Below are positions 19,975 to 31,745 of a DNA stretch of 64,000 nt, one piece after another. The position numbers were made by a program, and so were the translations under genes. The stretch lies in NCBI GenBank assembly GCA_963580285.1, contig OY757014.1, positions 99,326,072-99,390,071 on the forward strand, written 5' to 3'. The notes beneath the pieces were generated by a model. That model saw only the letters and a list, made by a program, of their open reading frames with translations, was not told the origin of the DNA and searched no databases. The DNA comes from Lucinisca nassula (taxonomy: Eukaryota > Mollusca > Bivalvia > Lucinida > Lucinidae). The stretch's first letter is position 1. Each line of letters opens with the position of its first letter.

Positions 19975-20400
19975 GCACACCAGACAAGGAAATCCGTGAT
20001 TATACCCTGGGATAGAAATTTATGTTCTGACCCTGGTGTTCCGACCCAAAATCGAATATAATCGCGTGTTTGATAAATTCACTGGTTGATTACGACCTCG
20101 TATGCGCCGTCTATAAGATCGACGTCACAGCACGTTACGTGACGTCACTAAACATTCCCGCAGTGCCAACACAATATGGTGGACGTTGTTAACCGAAGTG
20201 ACTGCAGCATTAAAAATCCGCGCTAAGAAATGGGCGGTATGCAAGAAAAAGAATCCAATATGGGTGTGAGGAGTGGATAGAAAAATCCGTCCCTCGGGAT
20301 CACTGTCCGGCATCACTCGGCAAGCCTCGTGATGCCGGACAGTGTCCCTCGGGACGGATTGTTCCATCCACCCCGCACACCCATATAAGATTCTTATAGT
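19975..20400 (-). mobile_element. Fold-back element, inverse copy of the element at position 1
   Basis: Reverse complement of 1-345 plus the second, shorter arm. The apex CTCGGCAAGCCTCG lies near 20315 between GATCACTGTCCGGCATCA and TGATGCCGGACAGTG. The arms then continue CCCTCGGGACGGATT on both sides. Confidence 0.75.
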
Positions 20401-20659
20401 ATAGTTCGGGCTGTACACAGAGAAATATTTGTGCCTCTGTTAATGAGCACTTCTAGATGTTTCTTAGAGCTGCAGATAATGAGTACAGTAAGATGCCGCT
20501 TTTATGACCATATAAAACTAAGACTGATTACAGTCGAACTTCAATGGCTCGCACACCTTTTGGACCTCGAAAATGTGTTAGAGACAGGGGTAGTTCGAGT
20601 CACTGAGGGTTACTATCAGGAGGCATAACAGGATACTTTTAGACATCTTTTCGGTGTTC

Positions 20660-20750
20660 TATAATGAAAATGCATGCTGTGTGTACTTATTAGAATCGCC
20701 TCATCAAGGCGATTCTAATGAGTACACACAGCATTCATTTGCAAGATAAA
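20660..20750. repeat. Hairpin repeat, MITE-C-like apex
   Basis: TGTGTGTACTTATTAGAATC and GATTCTAATGAGTACACACA are inverted around GCCTCATCAAGGC. Related hairpins are near 23930-23990 and in all MITE-C copies. Confidence 0.75.
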
Positions 20751-20904
20751 AGACTAAAATCTCCTAAATTATCCCCCACTATTTCTTATGTAGAGGATTT
20801 CGCTAGGGGCTCAAGAATGGGTTCGACACATCCATGGTGAGCGAGCCATCGGTGTTCGAGCCATCGAAGTTCTACTGTATATATTCTCAGAAACATATTG
20901 AGCC

Positions 20905-21105
20905 AGGGCACAGCATTTCCTTCAATTTACATGTGCGCGCAGCGAAGAATCCGTCCAGCCTGCGCATCCATATAGTCCGACCAGAGACTTCTCTTGCTGC
21001 ATGAAGGAGCAATCCTTAGTTTTCATTAAAGCGCACAACGAAGACTCTGATCAGACTGTCTGGATGCGCCGGCTGGTCTTAGTTTTCGCTGAGCGCACAT
21101 GAAAA
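20905..21105. repeat. Fold-back repeat E
   Basis: TGTGCGCGCAGCGAAGAATC is imperfectly inverted to the TTTTCGCTGAGCGCACA block, and CAGCCTGCGCATCCA is inverted to TGGATGCGCCGGCTG. A partial direct copy lies at 26790-26955. Confidence 0.7.
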
Positions 21106-21299
21106 TTGTGGGAAATGTTGTGCCCCAGCTCATTATTAAACTATATTTGAAAATTTTTGTTTTTCTTTCTTTCTGATTTCTACACTGAGTGACCTCTGAT
21201 GAAGGACCACCGTAAGGACTTTTCAAAAGTGGTCTTAATCTAGGAATTTCACTGTAGTTACTGTGAACTTTTATATGACTTTGGTCTTCAGATTTCTCA

Positions 21300-23815
21300 T
21301 TAATATATTTGCTTCTTCTGTTTAAAAGTTTGACTTATATCAAGTACCTTAAACCAAGGACCACGAAAATGATAACTAATTTGGACCAACTGAAGACCAA
21401 CATAAAAGAGATCTCTCAAGAGACAGTTAGACTACACAAATGTGGATCATCTGTTCATGAGCTCTGGGACACATTCAAGAATGATTTGATGGCAGCAATT
21501 TAACAATTGCATTCCCTCCAAGATGAAGACCGCCAAGCGCTCTTACCCCCTGGATTACAACAAAAGTAAAATGCCTGCTAAGACGCAAAGCTTGACTATA
21601 CAAGAAGGCAAGGAAGACAAATAAATGGTCAGCATACAGAAAATGTCAGCAGGAATGCAAAAGACAAATAAGGAAAGCAGAATGGTCACACATAAATAGC
21701 ATAAAAAATGAGGGCCTTCAGAATGGAAACACCAAACCCTTTTGGAAGTACACAAAATCCAAAAGAGAGGACAGCATCGGCATAGCTCTACTGAAGAGTA
21801 AAGGTCAGCTGACCAGCGACAGAACTTCTGGTCGACCAGTTCCTCTCTGTATTTACTAAAGATGATGGTTCAACAAACATGCCAAGAGTTTCCAAAAGAG
21901 TGGAAGAAGATATTCCTCCAATTGTCATAAGTGAAAGTGGAATGCTGAAACTATTGCGTGAGATCAAAGTCAACAAGCCTGCCGTCCCTGATGGACTCCC
22001 CAATAGATTGGTACATGAATGTGCAGAAGAAATCACGCCAGCAAGTACAGCAATTTTCGAGAAATCCATAGTCACAGGCGAACTAGCCAAAGACTGGAGG
22101 GACGCCAATGTTTCACCTGTATACAAGAAAGGTGATCGACACAGCCCGTAGAATTATCGACCCGTATTTGTCAAAACGCTTAAAACACATCATATGCCAT
22201 CATATACTGAACCTCTTGGACAAGCTTAATGTGCTGACATCATTGAATCATGGATTCCGCTCAGGATACTCATGTGAAACCCAATTTATTGGTACAGTTC
22301 ATGATCCCCTAGGCTTCTACGACGAGAATAAGAAAGTGGACACTGTGATACTCGACTTCAGTAAGGTCTTTGACAGTGTTCCTCATCAGAACCTTCTACA
22401 CAAGCTGGACGCATTCGGTATAAGATGACCAATGCTCAGCTTGATTGCCAACGTCTTGACTCAGCGAATAATGTGTGTTGTCGTCGAAGGTGAGAAGTCC
22501 AGACAGGTTGATGTTGGGTCCGGCGTTCCACAAAGCACAGTGTTAGGCCACTTGCTCTTCCTTTATCTCAAAAACGACCTTCCAGAATGTGTGAATTCCC
22601 AAATTCGACTGTTTGCAGATGACTGCCACCTTTATAGACCTATAAACTCTCCAAAGGACCACCAAATTCAACAACAAGATCTGAACAACCTTCAACTTTG
22701 GCCCAATGAATGAAATTCAACGCTATGAAATGTTACCTGGTGAGCACCAAGAATAAGTCTACCCAGTTTTACACAATCGACAATAGTATTCTCAAACAAA
22801 TTCAAGATAATCCTTATTTGGACATCACCTTCTCTGAGGACCTGAAATGGAAGAATCATTTAAACAGCATCGCTATAAAGGTTAAATCTACCTTAGGATT
22901 CCTTATGAGAAACCTACACCATTGTCCTCTAGACTGCAGGAAAATGCCTACTAAGGCTTTATCAGGTCGTAACTCGAGTACGGAATTGTAGTATGGGATC
23001 CCTACACGAAGGCTGAAATTGACAGACTAGAAAGGATCCAAAGATCAGCTGCACGTTTCATTACTAGAGACTACAAATCCAGACATGAAGGTTGTGTAAC
23101 AAACATGCTACAAGACTTACTACAAGAGAGGCGACACAAGCTGCGACTGATCTTCCTGTATAAGGAGGTGAAAGGTCAAGATCGAACACTTTCTAAAACC
23201 ATAGCGGCCTAAACTAATAATCAGGGCAAAACAATTTGAAAACTACGTTCAGAAAAATATTGTTGACAACTCTAGCCTATCTGTAACAACTCTCAGTGCT
23301 TCAACGGAAAAATACATACACTCATTCTTTATTCAAACTTTGTATGACTTGGCGCCCGCCCATAGGGGCTTGAAGAAATATATTGGCTGCATGATGCTTC
23401 CACGCAGAGCTGAATCCGGCCCGCACACTAGTACTGGTAAACCGCTTAGAGGATCTAAGCCTGTCCAGGAACCGCGGTGCGAGGCGGACCGTCCATGCTA
23501 ATAAACCCTATTGGTTTCATGGGGCGGCAGAGCTTGAGATGTCATTTCATCTCAATGTCGGGTAAAAGTCCCACAAAATTTGAAGCAACGTTCCCGAAAT
23601 GACATTTAAAGTGTTGACGGCGACGTTAAACCTCAAATCATACAAACAAAAACTTTGTATGACTGGAACAAATTAAGTGATTCAGCTGTGAATGCAAAGA
23701 CTGCAGAAAGCTTTTAAATATCACTAAACCACGTTCCTCTCAACCCGTTGTATAAAAGCCATTATTGGTGTCTAAAACGTACCTTATAGATACAGACAGA
23801 TACAGATATAGACTA
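21300..23815 (+). pseudogene. 5'-truncated, inactivated CR1/Jockey-like LINE polymerase
   Basis: Plus-strand frames give the region between endonuclease and RT (RTSGRPV and KRVEEDIPPIVISESGM, 21820-21945), then RT motifs in order: PDGLPNRLVHECAEEI near 21990; NHGFRSGYSCETQF near 22240-22280; VILDFSKVFDSVPHQ near 22340; VDVGSGVPQSTVLGHLLF near 22510; QIRLFADDCHLY near 22600-22635, containing the FADD catalytic motif; MKFNAMKCYLV at 22710; SEDLKWKNHL near 22835; and the C-terminal block DRLERIQRSAARFIT near 23020-23060. Stops or shifts occur at 21503, around 22140, 22428, 22713 and 22990. No endonuclease domain is present, as expected for a 5'-truncated LINE insert. The 3' part is split by a SINE-A (23350-23649), and the copy may end near the GATACAGACAGATACAG tail at 23790-23815. 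In active relatives the protein performs target-primed reverse transcription. Confidence 0.75.
23350..23649 (+). mobile_element. SINE-A inserted in the LINE, with a 15-bp target site duplication
   Basis: The SINE is flanked by AAACTTTGTATGACT at 23335-23349 and 23650-23664. This fixes the ends and orientation: head GGCGCCCGCCCATAGGGGC, tail CTCAAATCATACAAACAA. The duplicated site restores continuous LINE sequence when one copy is removed. It is the best-defined SINE-A in the window. Confidence 0.9.
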
Positions 23816-24143
23816 TTTGGTAGTACAGAAAAGTTTCACCCTTTGATGACAATGGGATGGGTCGTCTTGCATTACACCCGCCATACCTACTGCAGATTCT
23901 TCAGGGGAATATAAAAAACACTACGCTTGGCTCCTACAGTACTTCTAAGAATCGCCTCATTGAGTCGATTCTAATAAGTACACACGACATATACGTGTAT
24001 TTCCAAGATAGAAGTCACAAGTTATCCGACATTGCTTTAGGACTTAAATACGAGTTAAAAACAGTCCTGGTAATCGAGTCAGCAATGTCCGAGCCACCGA
24101 AGCTTCATCGTAGTGTACTCGTCTTCACTGTCTTCAGTTGACC

Positions 24144-24171
24144 GTTTTTTTTTTTTTTTTTTTTTTTTTTG
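24144..24171. repeat. Poly-T tract
   Basis: About 28 T, followed by more T-rich and (TTTG)n sequence to 24200. The ORF through it is not supported. Confidence 0.9.
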
Positions 24172-24249
24172 TTTTTTTTTTTTGTTTGTTTGTTTGTTTT
24201 CGCTCGGTTGAAACTGAAAAAGAAAATCAAAACAAAATGTTCACCAAGC

Positions 24250-25900
24250 TCTCCCTTTTTACTGAAAGCAAATTTCCAGCGCTACTAGACCAAAACCCAG
24301 AAATGTTTTCAAAGAAAAACTATGCCCCCCCCCCCCACCCCACCATAAAAATAACTTAAAACACCCATTTGCCTTTGAAAACGAGGTCTAGGTCCCCAAA
24401 TATGAACATGTCTTGCTTATCGGAACACCATTCAGGAATTCTTTTTGAAGATAAGATGCCGGTAAGCCATTTTGGGCTCAAAAATTAATAGTTTTCAGGA
24501 GGCTGTAATCTTAAAAATACCGCAAGGTCACCAAAATCTAATCAAATCTTCGGTATGTTGAAATGATATATTGTACGAAGCCTGACCAAAGTTTATCATT
24601 TCATTCATGAACTAGGGTGCAGACAAGATATTTTTGCCCAAATTTCATTTTTCTGTAACTTGTTACCTTTAAAATAAGGTCAAGTCACCAAAATCTAATC
24701 AAGTCTTTGGTACGTCGCAATGATATATTATACCAAGTTTGACCACAGTCCATCACGTGAACAAGTCCGTGAAATAAACAACCCCCCCCCCCCCCCTAAA
24801 CACCACTTTATATAGAGCAAACCGGGGTTTAAGGGGTAAACATTATTTTTCTTATTTCTGCTCCAAGACATAGTTTGTGGGTACTCGTAGGAACCGCCTC
24901 AACGAGGCGGTTCCAACGAGCACCCACAACCTATGTTTGCAGTATAAATAAGAAAATAAGACGGATTTTCATAGGAAAAGTAGCCATTTTAGAGATGTGG
25001 AAAAATAGTTTTACTATGCCGCATAGGTATGTTATCGTAATGCATCAACGTGTTCTTGAACAAGGGTGCAGACAAGCCATATTTGGCCCAAAATAAGGTT
25101 TTGGGGGGCCTGGGACTTTGAAAATAAGGTAAAGGTCACCAAAATCTAATAAAAGCTTGAATAGATATCAGCGATATAGTGTATCAAGCGTGACCAAAGT
25201 CATTGATTCGTTCATGAGACTGGGTCAGACAAGTCATTTTAGACCCAAAGAATCACATTTTCCAGAGCTGGTGACCTTGAAAAAAGCGTCGTCACAAAAA
25301 TTCATTTACATTTTTGGTAGGTTGCAATAATATATTGTACCAAGTTTGGTATAAATTCATAAATCCGTTCATGAGATAAAGTGCAGACAATTCATGTTTG
25401 GCACAAAATTGAGGTATGGGGCTGTGTCCTTGAAAATAAAGTCCAGGTCACAAAAATATTACCAAATTTTCGATAGGTTGTAATGATATTTTTTACCATG
25501 TTTGATCAAAATTCATCCAATCGCAAAAGGGTGCAGACAAGCATTTTGGCCCAAAATTGACAGTTTTGAGGAGGCGGAGGGGCTGTGCCCTTGAAGCTAC
25601 GGTCAAGGCCATCAAAACCTAATGTCTGTGTTTCCTTATCCTAGTTATATATCCATGCAAGTTTGGTCAGAATTCACCCATAGATTCAGGACACATGGTG
25701 CCTCAAACACGCTACGCCGACTCCAACGCCGACGCAAACGCCGGCGTCGATACAAACGGGTTCCGCACCAAAAAACGACATGACTCTCTGCCCTTGGTGG
25801 GGGGACATATTTTAGTCTTTGAATTGTACCAATTCAACAAATGTGAGTATAAATTTTCTCAGAATATTATTGTCCGGTTTTTTCACGTATAGACTGGGTT
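24250..25900 (+). repeat. Pearl-like core-repeat array, copy 1
   Basis: Consecutive ~180-200-bp units contain GGTGCAGACAAG, TTTTGGCCCAAAATTGA, AAAATAAGGTCAAGGTCACC and ATGATATATTGTACCAAGTTTG. The array ends in a CGCCGACGCAAACGCCGGCG block (25720-25745) and the CGGGTTCCGCACCAAAAAACG motif. The whole segment is duplicated at 26955-28300. Confidence 0.65.
24748..25046 (+). mobile_element. MITE-C copy inserted in array copy 1
   Basis: Absent from the matching place in array copy 2 (near 27432), so it is a clean insertion of ~295 bp. Left end CACGTGAACAAGTCCGTGAA, right end near CGCATAGGTATGTTATCGTAATG; internal hairpin GGAACCGCCTCAACGAGGCGGTTCC. A C15 run lies at about 24782-24796. Confidence 0.75.
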
Positions 25901-26136
25901 GCATCAAAATGACATTCTCAATGACTGTCAAAATAACATTCATAGAATAATGTCCATAAAGAATCGTGGAGTAGACTGAATCCTTATTTCACGACAGTTT
26001 AGACGGAATCATGTTTATTCTTATCGATTCTGCTGACAGTGTTTCGGCATCGTTTTATTTCAGGCAACAGTTAGCTGTGCGTCAAAGATTTTCAAGGAGA
26101 TATATTCAGTAGGTCCCCACGCTTAGCACTCAAATT

Positions 26137-26345
26137 GTTTTTTGTTTGATTTGAGGTTTAACATCCCCGTCAACACTGTGTATGTCATTTTGGAGACGTT
26201 GCTTCCAGTTTCGTGGGACTTTTACCCGATACTGAGATGAAATGACATCTCAAGCCCTGTCGTCCAATGAAACCAATAGGGCATATAAGCATGGACGGTC
26301 CTACTCGCACCGCTTTGCCTGGGCAGGCTTAAATCCACTAAGCGG
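26137..26345 (-). mobile_element. SINE-A, truncated at the head
   Basis: The tail to mid-body is present (TTTGATTTGAGGTTTAACATC, GGAGACGTTGCTTCCAG, CTCAAGCCCTGTCG, AATCCACTAAGCGGTTT), then it joins the D 3' segment. The same junction is seen at 28700, so it was present before the segmental duplication. Confidence 0.8.
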
Positions 26346-26394
26346 TTTTGAGTGAGGAGGCCTTCATGCGGACTGAACAAATTATTTGTCTACG

Positions 26395-26590
26395 TAAAAG
26401 TTAGTTATCTCGTTATAACGACTTAATTATCTCGTAATAACGAGTTAATTATCGCGTAATAACGAGATAACTAAGTCGTAATAACGAGATAACTAACTCG
26501 TAATAACGAGATAACTAACTCGTAATTACGAGAAAACTAAGTCGTAATAACGAGATAACTAACTAGTAATAACGAGAAAATTAACTTTGG
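26395..26590. repeat. Palindromic minisatellite (CGTAATAACGAGATAACTAA)n
   Basis: About nine 20-22-bp units. Each unit is itself close to a palindrome (TCTCGTAATAACGAGA), so the array can fold in many registers. Confidence 0.9.
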
Positions 26591-26789
26591 AAGGAAGAAA
26601 TACACCACATAACTGGAAAATATGGAGTGTACATGATTTCTGGGCCAGACTAGCTAGTTTCGGCCATTTAGGCCTCACCAGTGACCTTCAAGTATTTTCA
26701 AAATTCCACAATGGAACCAATGATCCCAAAGGACAAAAACTATACATTACACTATGATGTAGTGATTGAATATAGTTTTAAAAACATAT

Positions 26790-26955
26790 TGAGCCAGGGC
26801 ACAACATTTCCTTCAATTTACATGTGCGCCCAGCGAAGAATCAGATCAGCCTGAGCATCCATATAGTCTGCCAATAGACTTCTCTTGCTGCATGAAGGAG
26901 TGACCCTTAGTTTTCATTAAAGCGCACAACGAAGACTCTGTTCAGACTGTGTGCT
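26790..26955 (+). repeat. Fold-back repeat E, partial copy
   Basis: Shares CATATTGAGCCAGGGCACA, TTCCTTCAATTTACATGTGC, TTCTCTTGCTGCATGAAGGAG and AAGCGCACAACGAAGACTCT with 20890-21060. It is cut short by array copy 2. Confidence 0.75.
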
Positions 26956-28300
26956 CTCCGTTTTTACTGAAAGCAAATTTCCAACGATACTAGACCAAAA
27001 TCCAGAAATGTCTTCAAAGAAAAACTATGTCCCCCACCATAAAGATAACTAAAACACCCATTTGACTTTGAAAACGAGGTCTAGGTCCCCAAATGTAAGC
27101 ATGTCTGGCTCATCTGAACACCATTCAGGAATTCTTTTTGAAGATATGTTGCCGGTAAGCCATTTTGGGCTCAAAATTGACAGTTTTCGGGAGACTGTAA
27201 TCTTAAAAATACCGGCAAGGTCACCAAAATCGTAGGTTGAAATGATTTATTCTACGAAGCCTGACCAAACTTTATCATTTCATTCATGAGCTAGGAGACA
27301 GACAAGACATTTTGGCCCAAAATTCATTTTTCTGTAACTTGTTACCTTTAAAATAAGATCAAGTCACCAAAATCTTATCAGGTCTTTGGTACTCCGCAAT
27401 GATATATTGTACCAAGTTTAACCACAGTCATCAACTTGCACATGAACTAGGGTACAGACAAGCCAAATTTGGCTCAAAATAAGGTTTTGGGGGCCTGTGA
27501 GTTTGAAAATAAGGTAAAGGTCACCAAAATCTAATCAAAGCTTAAATAGATATCAGTGATATAGTGTATCAAGCGTGACCAAATTTCATTGATTCGTTCA
27601 TGAGACAGGGTCAGACAAGTCATTTTTGACCCAAAGAATCACATTTTCCGAGAGCTGGTGACCTTGAAAAAAAAGGTCAAGGTCACAAAAATTCATTTAC
27701 ATTTTTGGTAGGTTGCAATAATATATTGTACCAAGTTTGATATAAATTCATAAATCCGTTCATGAGATAAAGTGCAGACAATTCATGTTTGGCACAAAAT
27801 TGAGGTTTGGGGCTGTGTCCTTGAAAATAAAGTCAAGGTCACAAAAATCTTACCAAATTTTCGATAGGTTGTAATGATATTTTGTACCATGTTTGATCAA
27901 AATTCATCGAATCGCAAAAGGGTGCAGACAAGCATTTTGGCCCAAAATTGACAGTTTTGGGGAGGGGGAGGGGCTGTGCCCTTGAAGCTACGGCCAAGGC
28001 CATCAAAACCTTATGCCTGTGTTTCCCCATCCTAGTTATATATCCATGCAAGTTTGGTCAGAATTCACCCACAGATTAAGGACATATGGTGCCTCAAACA
28101 CGCTACGACAACGTCAACGCCGACGCAAACGCCGGCGTCGATACAAACGGGTTCCGCACCAAAAAACGACATGACTTTCTGCCCTTGGTGGGGGGGGGGG
28201 GGCATATTTTAGTCTTTGAATCGTACCAATTCAACAAATGTGAGTATAAATTTTCTCAGAATGTTATTGTCCGGTTTCTTCACGTATAGACTGCTGCATG
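26955..28300 (+). repeat. Pearl-like core-repeat array, copy 2
   Basis: Diverged direct duplicate of 24250-25900: the same order of blocks from TTTTTACTGAAAGCAAATTTCC to the CGCCGGCGTCGATACAAACG end and the same flank to the D junction at 28749. It lacks the MITE-C of copy 1 and has different small indels. Confidence 0.75.
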
Positions 28301-28548
28301 GGTTACATCAAAATGACATTCTCAATGACTGTCAAAATGGCATTCATAGAGAAATGTCCATAAAGAATCGTGGAGTAGACTGAATCCTTATTTCCCGACA
28401 GTTTAGACGGAATCATGTTTATTCTTATCGATTCTGCTGACAGTGTTTCGGCATCGTTTTATTTCAGATCACATGGCAACAATTAGCTGTGCGTCAAAGA
28501 TTTTCAAAGAGATATATTCAGTATGTCCTCACGCTTAGCACTCAAATT

Positions 28549-28705
28549 GTTTTTGTTTGGTTCTAGGTTTAACGTCCCCGTCAACACTGTGTATGTCATT
28601 TTGGAGACGTTGCTTCCAATTTCGTGGGACTTTTACCCGATATAGAGATGAAATGACTTCTCAAGCCCTGTCGCCCAATGAAACCAAAGATCCACTAAGC
28701 GGTTT
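28549..28705 (-). mobile_element. SINE-A, truncated, with an internal deletion
   Basis: Same locus-specific truncation as the copy at 26137-26345 (both join the D 3' segment), with an extra deletion between CCCAATGAAACC and GATCCACTAAGCGG. Confidence 0.75.
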
Positions 28706-29000
28706 TGAGTTAGGAGGCCTTCATGCGGACTGAACAAATTATTTGTCTAAATCGCAACGGAAATAAGGGCGAGATGGTGGCCACGTAAAATCTATTTAGG
28801 CCCCCCCCCCCCCCCCCCCCCACCAAAGGCTGTTCTTCTGTCGCGGTATGTTTTTGTTATGGTTTGTCGTTAAGTGTGTGTATCGCTTATATTATTTTGT
28901 TTTGGATAGCCAATTGGCCATTTTGTGGGAAAGTAACTGTCCTTTTGGCTTTCCGTTATCGATGTTTCCATTAGGGTCCAGTTGTTTTATGCGTGTGCTT
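28706..29000 (-). mobile_element. Repeat D copy with C21 tract
   Basis: D 3' segment (CATGCGGACTGAACAAATT, CGCAACGGAAATAAGGGCG), 21 C at 28801-28821, then TTCTTCTGTCGCGGTATG, TGGATAGCCAATTGGCCATT and TCCATTAGGGTCCAG, in reverse orientation. Confidence 0.55.
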
Positions 29001-29009
29001 CTTCAAGGG

Positions 29010-30510
29010 ACAGAGGAACTGTATATTTATGAAGCAAAGAAACATCTGTCAATTTGTTCACAATTTACAATAACGCTGTCCAAAAATTTAGATCATCTAA
29101 ATTTTGCGACACCTAAAAATTTTACTGTAATCAATCAGAAAAAGATTTTTTATGGTTTTTATATGGGCATTGCGGCCATCTTGGTCACTTGACCTGGATC
29201 ATCCATATAATTTTTTATTCTTTAAGAGCCCTAAGGCTGCATATAAAGTTTGAATGAAATTGGCACAGTGGTGTTTGAGAAAATGTATTCTAACATGTAA
29301 ATAGACCTGCAGTACAAGTGACCTTAAGCCAAGATTGACATTGACCCGTACCATTCACAGGCATTCATTTTTTACCAATTCTCATATCACAGACCACAAC
29401 GTTTTTCGAAAAATGCGCTGATTTACCTACTTCCCATAGAAAAGCATAGGAGTCAAATTTGGACTTGGCGTAAAATACGTCAGGGTCAACCAAGGGTCAT
29501 CATATTTGCAAATTAGGTAGTAGTCAGTCACCTTATGCTACATACCAAGTTGCAAAAAAATCGGCCCAATGGTTCTGGAAAAGAAGATGTTTTAAGGTTT
29601 TTACCATATTTGGGCATGGTGGCCAGCTTGGTCATGTGACATGGACCATCCGAACACATGTTTGTTTTCTCAGTGGCCTAAGGCTGAATATAAAATTTAA
29701 TTGAAATTGGCCCAACTCGACCTATAATTCAAGTGACCTGGAGCCAAGGTCACTGAATGACCTTGACCATACGCGTTCAAAGACATTCAATTTTTACCTA
29801 TTCTTATGTCATAGAGCACAATATTTTCCGAAAAATGCATTGTTTTACTATTTTCCCGTTGAAAAGATTAAGGAACCAAATTTGACTTTGGCAGAAAATA
29901 GGTCAGTGTCAACCTAGGGTCATCATATTTGCAAACTTGGTAGTACTCAGTCACCTAATGCTACATACCAAGTTTCAAGACAGTCGACTTACTGGTTCTG
30001 GAAAAGAAGAGTTGGAGTTTTTTTACCATATTTGGGCATGGCGGCCATCTTGGTCATGTTACCTGGACCATTCGAATAAATTTTCGTTTCCTCACTGTTA
30101 TAAGACAGCATATAAAATGTAATTAAAATTGGCCCTGTGGTTTCAAAGAAAATATATTTTGGAATGTCAATAGACCTGCAATTCTAGTGAACTTGAGCCA
30201 AGGTCAGTGAATGACCTTGACCTTAAGCATTCATATACATCCAATTTTTACCTATTCTTATGCCATAGACCACAATAGTTATTTCGAAAAATGCATTGTT
30301 TTACCCTTTTCCCATTGAGAAGCTTAAGGAGCTTAATTTGACCTTGGCAGCAAATAGGACAAGGTAAACCTAGGGTCATCATATTTTCAAACTTGGTAGT
30401 ACTTAGTCACTCGATGCTTCATACCAAGTTTCAAGACAATTGGCTCAGTGCTTCTGGAGAAGAAGATTTTTAAAGGTTTTTACCATATTTGGGCATGGCG
30501 GTGTAGCGTG
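29010..30510 (+). repeat. Tandem array, ~430-bp units
   Basis: Three to four diverged units, each with GGCCATCTTGGTCATGTGAC (29170, 29625, 30045 and a last partial near 30490), ACCTTGAGCCAAGGTCA, CGAAAAATGCATTGTTTTACC and AGGGTCATCATATTTGCAAAC. A fragment of the same family with its end hairpin lies at 39075-39290. No coding capacity is conserved between units. Confidence 0.75.
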
Positions 30511-30819
30511 AGATCTTTAAACCCATGAGAAAGTTAATACCAAGGTATATCTGCGCATGCGCAAGAAGATGTGAGAAATGTCATCCATTTCCTGTTAGCC
30601 CCTGCCCCGTTCATCTTGAGCCTATGTTAAAAATGCTACCATTACGAACTAGAACACTATTTATAACAAGCTTTATTTATTTACTTTCGAAAGATACCCG
30701 TATTAAATATGCTATAAATTGGTATCATGTGTTCAACAAGAACAAAATTTATACGGGTACATGTATTTTCTTTAAATTATTACGAAAAAACGCCTTTAAT
30801 TTAAACCCCATTTTTATAC

Positions 30820-31030
30820 AGTAAAACTTGGGTTTACAGCGATGTATATTATTTTCATATTTCCGCTGGAAAACATTAATTGTAGGTACTCGTTAGAACC
30901 GTCTCGGCGAGGCGATTCTAGCGAGTACCTACAATCTATGTTTACCAGCGGAATACGAAAACTATCAGAATATTTTATCTAAAAATTTGATGGTAATGTT
31001 TCAATATATTTTTTATGGGCGTGTTTATGC
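30820..31030 (+). mobile_element. MITE-C copy
   Basis: GGGTTTACAGCGATGTATATT, hairpin GTAGGTACTCGTTAGAACCG/CGATTCTAGCGAGTACCTAC, and a right end GGGCGTGTTTATGCAAT resembling the family terminal repeat. Confidence 0.65.
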
Positions 31031-31449
31031 AATTAATACTTTTAAAAGCAAGTTCTTTGACAATTTTAAAATTATTTATCTGCCTAAATAAGCCTGATCT
31101 CAATAGAAGTGCCCTGCTACAAAATAATAATAATAATAATGATAATAAAATAACAATAATAATAACAATTATAGTAAATTATAATGATAATATTATTCAT
31201 AATCCGAGTAAGCATGTACACTCTTACCTTTTCAGTTCTACGGTGTATTCCTGGCTTCCAAAGGATATTGAATGGAATTTAAATTTTAGCCATATACCAA
31301 GGTGATTAACATGTGTGATTTATGGTTTCACATTTCCTGTTGTCCCCATGCTTATCAAAACACAGTGACTAATTTTCACACCTTTCTGCTTATGTGGGGT
31401 AATAATGCCTAATGTCAACTAAACAGGTTTTCTCTTAACAATAAAAGAA

Positions 31450-31450
<1 letters not shown>

Positions 31451-31509
<59 letters not shown>
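31451..31509. repeat. (CA)n microsatellite
   Basis: About 29 uninterrupted CA repeats. Confidence 0.95.
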
Positions 31510-31510
<1 letters not shown>

Positions 31511-31745
31511 AAATACAAACTTTACAATACAATACTTAAACTTAAAAAAAAAACAGTAGCAATAATAGAACCCAGTGCTTAATATCAATCCGACCCACCG
31601 GGGCTCGAAGAAACAGATGGGCTGCATGGTAGCTAGGTAGGCAGGTAGGAAGGTATATAGGTAGGGTGAATGGTCTGGTGGGTGCGTGGCTGGATATGTA
31701 GGTAGTTAGGTAGGCTTACTTAACTTCTTCTTTCGACCCTGTAGG

